Shown here piece after piece: positions 1 to 8,744 of a stretch of 20,917 bases of DNA; within the stretch, counting starts at the first letter, position 1; each line of letters starts with the position of its first letter. The notes under the pieces were generated by a model, which did no database searches, had not been told where the DNA came from, and worked only from the letters and a program-made list of their open reading frames with translations. This DNA is from Pleurotus ostreatus/Saccharomyces cerevisiae fusant (lineage: Eukaryota; Opisthokonta): assembly GCA_024196135.1 (NCBI GenBank), contig JAMQCK010000514.1, forward strand, positions 1-20,917, read 5' to 3'. The translations under genes were made by a program, and so were the position numbers.

Positions 1-210
1 CACGCCGTGCGATGGCATCATCCCATCGCCTACTTATCTCTGACTCATGCTCAATTCGCCTTCGCCGAGAACCCACACAAAGCACAACGTCCCATGTGAT
101 TGCTTCCCCGAGTGAGAGCGCATTGAGTCATGAGGGCATCACCTGTACTCAATGTGATGTCACCTAGCGTACACAAGCGGGAGAGCAGTATCTGCAGCTG
201 GTTTCAGAGT

Positions 211-220
211 GAGTATAAGG
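211..220 (+). promoter_or_regulatory. TATA-like element of first HAD gene
   Basis: The stretch GAGTATAAGG lies about 80 nt before the ATG at 297. This is a plausible core promoter position for a short 5' leader. Nothing else is recognised in bases 1-296. The assignment rests on position and motif only. Confidence 0.35.
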
Positions 221-296
221 GCTTGATCTTGACAGTCATTGCATTCCAGAGCATCAGCTGCAGCCTCAGCCGAACTTTGCATTCCATTTCTTCGCC

Positions 297-1317
297 ATGC
301 CCAAGCTCACTGACCATAAAGTCATCATCTTCGATGTTTACACGACTCTGGCGGTACGTAGTGACATCCAATGCGGAATGCTTGCTTTATATCCACTGAT
401 TCCTCAAATTATAGGACTGGACTACGACGGTCTACGATAACCTCAAGCCCTTACTCTCGCGCTATGCCTCCTCTGCCCAATGGACCCAAGAAGAAGCCAT
501 GAACGCCTTCGGCTCCATCGAGCGCGAAGTCCAAAGCCGCTACCCCGACAAACTCCACCACGAAATCTTCGAAATTGTCTACGCCGAGCTCGAGGACTCC
601 CTCAAAGACCTCGACGGCAACCAGTACCGCGACGCCGGCGCCCAGACCAATCCGCCCGAGCCCCGCGCGACGTCCACGCTCGAAGAACGGCGCGCGTTTG
701 GGAGGTGCACGAAGGAGATTGTGCAGTTCCCCGACACGCCGGAGGCGCTGAGGCGGTTGGCGAAGCATTTTAAGTTGGTGGTGTTATCGAATATCGATAA
801 CGAGTGCTTCGCGCATACGCACCATCGGATGGCGGCGCCAGAGGAGTATCCGGATGCGCTGAAGACGTACTCGTACCCGGAGCCGAACCCGAAGAAGTAC
901 TGGTACCCGCAGACGGTGGAGGGCACCAAGTCGCCCTTTACGCTGTTGCTCACTGCGGAGGTAAGCTCCCGCGGTCAGTCAATTGTGGCGATCCACTGAT
1001 CAAAGCATTAGCAAACCGGCGCATACAAGCCTTCCCACAAAGGCTTCAACATCGCCTTCCACGAAATCGAGAACGACCCGGACCTGCTGGGCGGAACAGG
1101 TCTGAAGGCGAAGGAGAACACCATGATCGTCGCGGCCGGGCTCCCATCCGACATCGCGCCCGCCCACGAATTCGGCATGCACAGCGTCTTCATGGACAGG
1201 GGCAATATCGGGGACGAGAAGGCGGCGGCGAAGATTGGTAGGAAGAAGTGGACGTGGAAGTACAATACGCTCGCAGAGCTGGCGGATGCGGTAGAGAAGG
1301 AGTTGGCAGAGAAGTAG
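297..1317 (+). CDS. HAD-superfamily hydrolase, haloacid dehalogenase type II-like (copy A)
   Basis: Three exons, 297-353, 415-960 and 1012-1317, give 302 aa. The introns (354-414, 961-1011) have GT-AG ends. The start is the ATG at 297, because the following residues run straight into the HAD core. Motif I is FDVYTTL with nucleophile D13; motif II is LSN (S144-N145); the motif III Lys is K207 in AYKP; motif IV is LPSDIAPA with D248. Family knowledge: 2-haloacid dehalogenase-like HADs use the motif I Asp for nucleophilic attack on small substrates such as haloacids or phosphoesters. All four motifs are intact, so the protein is probably an active soluble hydrolase, but its substrate cannot be read from the sequence. 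The cap region carries a segment (around residues 80-95, NQYRDAGAQTNPPEP) that is ten residues longer than in the neighbouring copy. It sits 0.5 kb upstream of that paralogue, in the same orientation and with identical intron positions, so the two arose by tandem duplication. Confidence 0.87.
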
Positions 1318-1844
1318 TCATGAAGACGAAGTCAAATGTATAGCTGAGATTTACGAAGGGAAAAGCAAGGGCAGCAAGTATCCAGATGCTGTGTATGCGC
1401 TTGGTGCTACAATTCAGGCTTTGGGTCCCGCGTCGGACAATGCCGAACGCCCCTTTCTATTGTCCCGAAAAGGAAGGTCTTGTTCTTCTCCCCTCCCATG
1501 ACCGGTCGCGATGACTCGTACCTTCTGCGAATGCCGTAGGCAGAGCCTTCCCTGTTCCTTCCGAAAGAGTGTCAGTCAAGGTCGTATTTTGGGTCGAAAC
1601 CCTGCTGTACCACCTCGTCCTTCGCCCTTCCAGCGAGCGCGCTTGGTCATGTGTGCGAGTTCTGTATGCACCATCCATCTTCACCATGATGCTACACGGG
1701 AGGGCTCGGAAGTGAGCGGGAGGAATAGGGTGGATAGTGTATTGTCGAGCGCCTATAAATTGAGGGACGAAATATCTGCGAAAGACAGAGACCTCCCTGC
1801 AAACCAAAGCTCCTCGATCGCGTCGCAGAATCACTCACATCACC
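1318..1844. other. Intergenic spacer between the HAD paralogues
   Basis: About 530 nt hold the 3' end of copy A and the promoter of copy B. Open frames on both strands here have no recognisable domain and no splice-supported extension. The only regulatory signal I can support is the TATA box near 1753. Confidence 0.6.
1753..1760 (+). promoter_or_regulatory. TATA box of second HAD gene
   Basis: The motif CTATAAAT lies about 90 nt upstream of the ATG at 1845, a typical distance for a fungal TATA box with a short leader. Copy A has a weaker element (TATAAGG) at a similar distance, so the two paralogues may differ in expression. That last point is inference. Confidence 0.5.
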
Positions 1845-2820
1845 ATGGCTAAACTGACCAACCATAAAGTCATCATCTTCGACGTTTACTCGACCATTGT
1901 GGTGCGTACTTCGTGCTAGGATGTCAGCGCGCTCTGATGCGACGATATAGGATTGGTACTCAGCGATTTACAACAACCTCAAGCCCTTGCTAGAGCGTTA
2001 CGAGGTTTCTTCCAAGTGGACGCGTCAAGAGGCACTGGACGAGTACGCCGCCATCGAGATTGATACTAAGAAGCGGTACCCCGACAAGCTGTATCATCGC
2101 ATCTCGGAGATCAGCTATGCAGAGCTCGAGAACAAGATCAGGAGCCTCGAGGGCAATCAAGCGAGCCTGCCCGCCCCGTCGACGGAGGAGGAGCGTCGCG
2201 CGTTCGGACGACACCCAATCGAGACGGCGCCGATCCCCGACAGCGTGGACGCGCTGAGGCGGCTAGGGAAGCACTTCAAGCTGACCGTGTTGTCGAACAT
2301 CGACCACGAGAGCTTCACGCATACGCACCATCGTATTTCCGCGGCGGACGAGTACCCAAACGCGTTGCAGACGTACTCGTACCCTGAGCCCAACCCCAAG
2401 AAGTACTGGTACCCGCACACAGTGCCAGGGTCCAAGTCGCCGTTCACGCTGGTCCTGACTGGGCAGGTAAGTGCACACGTACGAATTGTGGCAACTGCTT
2501 GACAAAAATGGCAGGACGTGGGCGCGTACAAGCCTGATCACAAGGGCTTCAACATCGCGTTCAGCGAGATCGAGAATGATCCGGAATTGCTGGGTGGGAG
2601 CGGGCTGAAGGCGAAGGAGCACACGCTGATTGTTGCGAATGGACTGCCGGGCAACATCGCGCCCGCGCCTGAGCTGGGCGTGAGGAGCGTCTTTATTGAC
2701 CGGAACCATCTCGGAGACGAGAAGGCTGCTAGCAAGATTGGTGGGAAAAAGTGGACATGGAAGTTTGACACGCTGGGGGAGCTGGCAGACGCGGTAGAGC
2801 AGGAGGTAGCTAGCAAATGA
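1845..2820 (+). CDS. HAD-superfamily hydrolase, haloacid dehalogenase type II-like (copy B, motif IV Asp to Asn)
   Basis: Three exons, 1845-1901, 1951-2466 and 2515-2820, give 292 aa. Exons 1 and 3 have exactly the same lengths as in copy A (57 and 306 nt). The ATG at 1845 is in a good context (CACCATGG). Motif I is FDVYSTI (D13), motif II LSN (S134-N135), and the motif III Lys is K197 in AYKP. At motif IV, where copy A has LPSD, this copy reads LPGN (N238). In the family this acidic residue is part of the active site, so copy B may have altered or reduced catalysis, or bind substrate without turnover. The frame is otherwise intact, with no stop or frameshift, which argues against a simple pseudogene. 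The next gene starts only 187 nt downstream of its stop. The substrate is unknown. Confidence 0.86.
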
Positions 2821-2932
2821 AGAGCCTGTGTTTTGTGGCGGCCGATCCACGTCATCCTCGTCAGAGCGATGGCGCGTCGCGCGTGGCTGACTAAGCCGCT
2901 CTTTTCTCTCTTCGACTTGGACTTTTGTCAGT

Positions 2933-2957
2933 CTCCGACCTCCGACCTCCGACCTCC
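2933..2957. repeat. Three-copy CTCCGAC microrepeat in the G3BP-like leader
   Basis: Three perfect tandem copies of CTCCGAC (2933-2953) are followed by a partial copy. They lie in the pyrimidine-rich tract 50-75 nt upstream of the ATG at 3008. CT-rich tracts near transcription starts are common in filamentous fungal promoters. Any function is inference. Confidence 0.6.
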
Positions 2958-3007
2958 CCGTCACCGTCAGCCCCCGCGCCCCCGCTCGCATCGTCCACGG
3001 ATCCGCC

Positions 3008-4526
3008 ATGTCCGACACCACTGCGACGACAAACATCAGCCACCGCAACGTCGTGCCCTCCGACGTCGGCTGGCAGTTCGTCCCCCAGTACTACACCTTC
3101 GTCAACAAGGAGCCCGAGCGCCTCCACTGCTTTTACACGAAAAGATCCACCTTCATCCACGGCACGGAGGGCGAGGACGGCAAGCCGTGTCACGGTCAGC
3201 AGGCGAGTGCACCACAAAACATGCGACACGCGTATACTAAACCCGATCGTGCAGGAAATCCACCAAAAAATCACGTCCATCGGCTTCAAGGACTGCAAGG
3301 TTTTCATCCACTCGGTCGATGCGCAGAGCTCGGCGGACGGCGGCATCATCATCCAGGTCATCGGCGAAATGTCAAATCAGGGCGAGCCATGGCGCAAATT
3401 CGTCCAGACGTTCTTCCTCGCCGAGCAGCCCAACGGCTACTTCGTTCTCAACGATATCTTCCGCTTCCTGAAGGAAGATACCGTCGAGGGTGACGAAGCC
3501 GCGACTGATGCTCAGGAGGAGTATGCCTCCGAATCCGCCGTGCCTGCTGCTCCCGAGGAGCCTGCCAGGCAGCCCACGCCTCCGCCGGCGCGTGAACCCA
3601 CCCCGCCACCTCCCCCTCCGGCCCGTGAACCGACCCCGCCGCCGCCTCCCCCGCGTGAGCCGACGCCCCCTCCTCAGCCCGAGCCTTCACCCGCTCCTGC
3701 GCCTGCTGCCGCCCCGGAGCCTGAGCCGACGGTGAAGATCCCGACGCCTCAACCTCCTGCGGCTGCTCCTGCTCCTGCTGCGCCGCAAACCAATGGCACG
3801 GCGCCTCAGGCTGCCAAACCCGCGGAGAAACCTGCCGCTCCTGCGCAACCACCCGCTGCACCAGAGCCCGTCAAGCCCGCGCAGCCTCGTACCTGGGCGA
3901 ATCTCGCCGCTACCAACTCTAAGAAGTGGGGCGCGGCTGTCGCCCAGGAACGCGTCGGCACGTCCGAGGCGCCGCCCTCGCCTGCGCCAACGACTCCGCG
4001 CACGCCGCCTGTCCAGCGTCCGCCGCCCCAACAGCAGCAGCAACAGGCCCAGGCGATCAACTCCACCGCGGTCTTCATCAAGGGCGTTACGGAGCCCATC
4101 TCGCACACCGCGCTCACCAACCTCTTGAACACGCGGTACGGCAAGACGAAGGAGATCGACATCGTGCGCAACAAGGCCTGCGCCTTCGTCGAGTTTGAGA
4201 CCGTAGACTCTGCGCGCAAGGCTATCCGCGACTCGGCCACCGGCGGCGGCACCGGCAATGGTACCGGTGTCTACATCGACGTCCCGGGCAGCGAGACCGG
4301 CCAGGTGAGCGATTTCTGCCTTTGTACCTTCGCCTTACTGACCTTTTCGCAGCTCCGCATCGTCATCGAGACGAAGAAGGAGCGCGGCGACCGCCCGCCC
4401 CCGCAGCCGCACTCGGGCACGCAGCCTGGCGGCCCGGGTCGCGGTCGCGGAGGCTTCCGCGGCGGTGACCGTGGTGGATCCATTCGTGGTCGCGGTGGCC
4501 CTCCCCGTGGCGGTCCCCCGAAGTAA
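3008..4526 (+). CDS. G3BP-like RNA-binding protein (NTF2 domain + RRM + RGG)
   Basis: Exons 3008-3202, 3255-4304 and 4353-4526 give 472 aa. The domain order is: NTF2-like domain (about 15-135, with VGWQFVPQYYTF and a C-terminal GYFVLNDIFRFL), an acidic stretch, a proline/alanine-rich linker with REPTPPP repeats from residue 178, an RRM (about 336-425; RNP2-like AVFIKG, RNP1-like KACAFVEF at 372-379), and an RGG tail (about 443-472). This is the architecture of Ras-GAP SH3-binding protein G3BP and its fungal relatives (S. pombe Nxt3, S. cerevisiae Bre5), which act in stress granules and as Ubp3 deubiquitinase cofactors. That role is transferred from the family. The first intron needs a GC donor (CAG|GCGAGT) to join CHGQQ to EIHQKI in frame; no GT donor gives this join. 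The second intron is 48 nt, a multiple of three with no stop. The promoter must be compact, since copy B of the HAD pair ends 187 nt upstream. Confidence 0.9.
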
Positions 4527-4868
4527 GACTGATACTGGATCAGCGTTCTCGTCGGTCCGTGGGCGCGCGTCGGCTGGGTCGAGTGCTGGTCGGCGGGTTG
4601 ATACGATGACGAGCCCAAAAAAATCATCAAAATGTACGAAAAAAATCGAAGCTGACATTCCTCACTGTCCCTCCGAGTCGCGTCTGTCCTCACATCGCTT
4701 CCGTCCCCACCTCACTTCCGTCCTCCCATCGCGTCTGTCCTTACTTCGCACCTCGCGCGTGTGCTTGTTCTTTTGTTTTCTGTGCTTTCTGGGCGCGTAC
4801 ACACCTTGTGCTTTGCGTTGTCGTCGCTGTTGTTGTTGCTATCATCATATTTCTTGCGGGAGGTGTGA

Positions 4869-4905
4869 GGGTGAGATACGGGCGGTGTTGGGGGTGAGAT
4901 ACGGG
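4869..4905. repeat. Direct 14-nt repeat downstream of G3BP-like gene
   Basis: GGGTGAGATACGGG occurs twice with a start-to-start spacing of 23 nt. It lies about 340 nt beyond the G3BP-like stop codon, in the 3' flank or the beginning of the next intergenic region. Function unknown. Confidence 0.6.
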
Positions 4906-5498
4906 TTTGACAGTCTACCTTAAGTACCTTCGTTGTAATGGATGCGTCGAGGGGGGCGAGTTGTGAGTGTCGACCTTATGCTGTGTGATGGGCTCTGAAG
5001 TCGATACAGGAGTAATGTGAGTTGGCAGCCCGCGTCCTTGTGGCGAGTTCTATGAGAGTCGCTCAGAGTGCAGAAGTACCTGCCAAGTTTTGCTGTCTCG
5101 GTGTTGTGCTGCCCGAACGTACTCGAACACAACACGTACCCCATCTGCTACTCGCAGCCCATCGATGCAGGATGGAAGCCTCTCGCAAGTTGCGTTCTGA
5201 AGATAGGGCACGGGGAGCCGCGGAGTTGCGCGAACCCTTTTGTTGGTCCTCTGCGCGTGGGTCACATGAGCAGAGGTCCACCTCGCACTGTGGCAGGTGC
5301 GCCACAAATGCTACCTTGTCCATTCGTCCACTGACGGTCACTTGAGCAGCGCGCCCGGGCGCCGGCCACCTCACGTGTATTACTCGCGCTAGGTCTCACC
5401 TCGCCGTCGGACGCGCGACGGAGCGCCCTTGCTTGGCCAGCGCGCCGCGGACATGTAGGCTTGATGCCTGCGCGCGGTCATGGGGTGTCGGGTATCGT

Positions 5499-5532
5499 CC
5501 GGCGACTCTATTGGCGCGCCCGGCGACTCTAT
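5499..5532. repeat. Direct 13-nt repeat CCGGCGACTCTAT
   Basis: Two identical copies (5499-5511 and 5520-5532) have a 21-nt period, about 2 helical turns. They are followed closely by a degenerate repeat cluster and lie about 0.5 kb upstream of the membrane-protein gene. They could be a paired regulator site or simple duplication. Confidence 0.6.
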
Positions 5533-5610
5533 AAGCGTGGGCGCATCGAGATGGCGAGGAAGCAATCCGTGCGGGGGTGGCGCACCCGGAGGCAGATTTG
5601 CGCAGGCGTG

Positions 5611-5700
5611 CGCGCCAGATCCACGAATCGCGGGGCGCGCATCCCAGGAAGCGCGGGGGCCAGATCCAGGAAGTGCGGGGTGCAGATCGAGGGGGTGCGG
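5611..5700. repeat. Degenerate approximately 21-24 nt tandem repeat
   Basis: About four imperfect units share the pattern (C/G)CAGATCCAGGAAGYGCGGGG. The best two match at most positions; the outer ones are decayed. It is G-rich on the plus strand. It lies 340-430 nt upstream of the ATG at 6043. Confidence 0.5.
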
Positions 5701-5888
5701 AGGCCCGCTCTGTGTTATCCTCTGTTGTGCGAGGTTGGGATCTGAGGGTCTGTCTGAGGGGGCAGGGCTGCGCTTTGACGGTTAGTGGAGGCTAATGCCC
5801 AGGGGGTAAGCCGCGCGGAGAATGCGCGCTTCCTTGCGGGATGTGATCATTCGATTTGCGAGAATGCTGGGCAGGGGAGGCGGTGAGT

Positions 5889-5896
5889 TATATAAG
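5889..5896 (+). promoter_or_regulatory. TATA box of GPR1/FUN34/YaaH gene
   Basis: A consensus TATATAAG lies 147 nt before the ATG at 6043, consistent with a leader of roughly 110-120 nt. Confidence 0.6.
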
Positions 5897-6042
5897 GGCT
5901 GGCGACTGGATGGGCAAGTCGTGTCAGCCAGGAGACCGTCGAACAACTTGCCGACCCCCAGTGGCCGACCCTCACAGGACGGCCTCCGACTATTTCCAAA
6001 GACACCCGACGCACTTCTCGCCTTCATTTTACGCCTTCAAAC

Positions 6043-6974
6043 ATGTCTATGGTTCACGATCTCGAGAAGAATCAGTCGTCGACTGAGCATATCGAGGTGG
6101 CTCGCCAGCCGCCTGCGATGTACGTGGTCTTTACTACCTGTTATACTTCCTGACTAACAGAAAGCTTTTAGGATACCCGCAGCTGCACTGCCCTTGCCGA
6201 ACCCATCCATTCTGTGCGTCTGCCTCTTCCACTGCACGTCCCTATCGCTCATATATTTTCCAGCGGTCTTTGGGCTTTCGCGCTCACCACTTTTGTTTTG
6301 TCCTTCTACAACGCCCAAGTGCGCGGAGTCTCGACGCCCAATGTCGTTGTCTCCCTCGCCCTGTTCACCGGCGGCCTCGCACAATTCACCGGAGGCGTCT
6401 GGGAGTTTGTCGTGCGCAACACGTTCGGTGGCACTGGTGCGTTCTTTCTCAATATAGCGAGGGACGCGGCGGACTGACTGATCTGTGCAGCATTCGTCAT
6501 GTACGGCTGCTTCTGGCTGAGCTACGCCATGATCCTGCTTCCCGGTACCGGTATCGCTGCAGCCTACGAAGATCCGGTTATGCTCGCAAATGCGATCGGC
6601 TTCTTTTTAACTGGTTGGGCATTGCTGACCTTCATGTTCCTGTGCGTACTCCGTTTTTACTCGGCCTTTGCAGCTTACTGACGGCATGACAGTATCGTCG
6701 CACTGCGCAAGAATGTTGCCCTGACCGTCGTCTTTGGCTTGCTGTTCACTACCTTCGCCGTTCTCGCGGCCGGTGAATTCAGCCAGAACTTGACGTGCGT
6801 TGCTTTTTCTCCACATGATCTGAAAGCACGACTGACACCATGATCTTTAGGACCACTAAAGCGGGAGGTTACATTGGCATTCTGACGGCGCTCGCCGCGT
6901 TCTACACCGGCTTCGCGGGCATGCTCGCGGGCGAGACGAACCCGCTCTTCACGCTTCCTGTTGGGCCGCTTTAA
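6043..6974 (+). CDS. GPR1/FUN34/YaaH (AceTr) family membrane protein, probable acetate/ammonium transporter
   Basis: Six exons, 6043-6119, 6172-6213, 6264-6436, 6491-6641, 6693-6794 and 6851-6974, give 222 aa. The soluble N-terminus (about 30 aa) is followed by the family signature region NPSILGLWAFALTTFVL (N36 onward), corresponding to the usual NPxPLGL motif. Five further hydrophobic helices follow: VVVSLALFTGGLAQFTGG, AFVMYGCFWLSYAMILL, AIGFFLTGWALLTFMFLIVAL, VALTVVFGLLFTTFAVLA and YIGILTALAAFYTGFAGML. This six-helix length and order fit the family (yeast Ady2/Ato, Aspergillus AcpA, bacterial SatP). Known members are plasma-membrane acetate or succinate carriers, and some are linked to ammonium export. 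The substrate here is inferred from the family. The usual PxP of the signature is replaced by PSI, which may matter for specificity. It has its own TATA box and shows no operon-like link to its neighbours. Confidence 0.88.
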
Positions 6975-7142
6975 GCCGGTCCTTCACTAGGGATGGGTGC
7001 TTTTGTGGATGCGATGATTGTTTACGACTTACTGTACTGTACTATACGAGTGAAAAAGATCACAAGGTTGACGATGTAACTCGCTGTGTGTTCAACGTCA
7101 GCATTCCGAAAGGGGAAATTGGCGCCAGCTGTGGGTCCACGA

Positions 7143-7162
7143 CATGTCACGCACGTGACATG
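7143..7162. promoter_or_regulatory. E-box-centred palindrome upstream of the TPR gene
   Basis: Two perfect 9-nt inverted arms (CATGTCACG / CGTGACATG) flank a CA spacer and contain the E-box CACGTG at 7152-7157. It ends 26 nt before the ATG at 7189. CACGTG is the classical site for bHLH regulators, so this looks like an operator-type element, or a hairpin if transcribed in the leader. Confidence 0.5.
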
Positions 7163-7188
7163 ACGCGACGCGCCTGGCTCTTCCTCCC

Positions 7189-8679
7189 ATGATGTGTTTG
7201 CGTCGCGTCGGTGCGCTGTTAGGCGCCCAGCGTCTTGGATATCGGCAGACCTTGCGCTCATGCATCGCGAGGAGAGCTGTGCTCCCTTCTACACCGCCGA
7301 AGCGGCCTATGTCTTCCGCTCGCTTGCTAGAGTCTGAATTCGACGCACCGAAGCGCCGCATACCACCTTCGGTAGCAGTACTGCTCGTTGTTCTTGGCCT
7401 CTCAGGCGCATACGGAGGGTACGATTGCCCTCTGCTTAGACGATGTAACCTCAACTTTGTAAAGGTGGCGTGTGTATCAAGTCCTAACTCTTTGGCCACC
7501 TGAAGTACGGGGCGACCTCCGCTCCGCCATACGTGCCAAGCACGGTGGCGACCTCGAACTTAGCGAGCAACATTTCCTCCGGTGCGCCCCCCTCAGGTCT
7601 ATTTACTTGTGCTGAGGCGCGGCAGTCATTAGCGCATGGCAAACAGCGCGTACCCTCCCGCTCGAAGCCTTCGCCGACGACCCCTACTTGAAGCTTACTG
7701 GCATTCCCATCGCTCTCTCCGATGTGCTCGAGCAAGAGGGCAAAGTCGACGCTGCGTACGAGGTTCTATCTGAGGCATATGCTAGCCTCCAAGAGCCCGC
7801 CGCGCGCGGCGCATTGAGTGGACCAGAGCGCATCCGAGCGGTTGCGCTAGCCCACAAGCTGGGGGAGCTGGCTGAGACGCTGAAGAGGCCGCTCGAGGAG
7901 CAGGAGAAGTGGCTCACGGATGCTGTCACGGTGTTGATGAAGACGGTACTGCCAGGGAAGAAGGACGACGTGGCGCGCGAGGAGCCTGCGTCGCTTGCCC
8001 AGCTTGAGCTGCCACACTGGGTTAGGAAGGACGACGTTGGTGCCCCGCTGGAGGCGCTTGGTGCATTTTATGCGCGAATGGGCAAGGTTGAGTAAGCCCT
8101 TTGTCTTCCTATCTTGCTCAATATGTACTCACATGATCCAACGAGCAGCTTCGCCATGCCTCTTTACTTGCAGGCCATTTCGGTTCTGATCCCACCTTCG
8201 CCCAAGCAGGCACCTGCAGCAGACCGATGTCGAGGTACAATAGCCAGCTCTAACGTTGTTTTTGCTTGCTAATGGCCTACCTTCAGGCGCTCAGTTGATG
8301 ACGAACCTCGCCGACCTCATCATCCAGACTGACCCGGAGAAGAACCCTGACAAGTTACATCAAGCTCAAGCCTGGGCGCAGAAAGCGCTGGCTGTCGTCG
8401 AGGATGCACGCAAGAGCTCGAAGGAGGAGGAACCCTTGTGCGAGACAGCCCTTGCCGTTGTGTTCTTCAACCTCGCTGTGTTGACGCAGGTACGTCGGTC
8501 GCGACTCTCAGCTCAGGCGAGTTCTGTCCAAACTGACGAGCACACAGATCGGCGGAAACTCGAAGGATGCACGCCGACTGTACACTTACAGTCTGAAGCA
8601 GTCGAAGTACGTTGGCATGGACGAGGGGGTAGCGGAAGCCGAGCGCGCGCTTCAGAAATTAGATGCGAAGGGCGAATAG
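7189..8679 (+). CDS. TPR-repeat mitochondrial inner-membrane protein, Mgr3-like
   Basis: Six exons, 7189-7418, 7465-7581, 7633-8091, 8149-8234, 8287-8489 and 8548-8679, give 408 aa. All introns are GT-AG, and the phases were checked across every junction. The first 45 residues are rich in Arg and almost free of acidic residues, as in a mitochondrial presequence. One hydrophobic segment (61-76, SVAVLLVVLGLSGAYG) follows, then WRVYQVLTLWPPEVR and helical repeats resembling TPRs (ALSDVLEQEGKVDAAYEVL; NLADLIIQ; FFNLAVLTQIGGNSKDARRLYTYSL near the end). The order presequence, single membrane span, TPR body resembles yeast Mgr3, a substrate adaptor of the i-AAA protease, but I recognise this only from architecture. 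It could be another TPR membrane protein. Its stop is 65 nt from the convergent SEC62 stop. Confidence 0.75.
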
Positions 8680-8744
8680 ATGTCCTGAACATCGCACATA
8701 CAATACGCAAAGCATATAGGTCATAGCAAATCAGTCAACGTGCA

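Larger units (their letters stand above)
4527..6042. other. Gene-free interval between the G3BP-like and GPR1/FUN34 genes
   Basis: About 1.5 kb. Several overlapping open frames occur on both strands, but none shows a domain, a signal peptide or consistent splice sites, so I call no gene. It holds the G3BP-like 3' region, a direct 14-nt repeat (GGGTGAGATACGGG at 4869-4882 and 4892-4905), a short repeat cluster at 5499-5700, and the TATA box of the downstream gene at 5889. A CACGTG site occurs at about 5373. Confidence 0.55.

Noticed and set aside
297..2820. The two HAD frames as one fused gene
   Set aside because: Each has its own ATG, motif I-IV set, stop codon and TATA-like element, and the 0.5 kb between them has no coding character.
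2925..4526. Long plus-strand frame suggesting an N-terminally longer G3BP-like protein
   Set aside because: It reads through the CT-rich leader and the first exon in the wrong frame. The NTF2 domain starts at the ATG at 3008 and joins this frame only after the GC-AG intron.
5499..5700. Possible CRISPR-like repeat array
   Set aside because: Repeats are degenerate with no regular unique spacers and the genome is eukaryotic.
5461..5795. Overlapping plus-strand frames of 72-101 codons
   Set aside because: They are Gly/Arg-rich translations of the GC-rich repeat cluster, open in all three frames, as expected from composition rather than coding.
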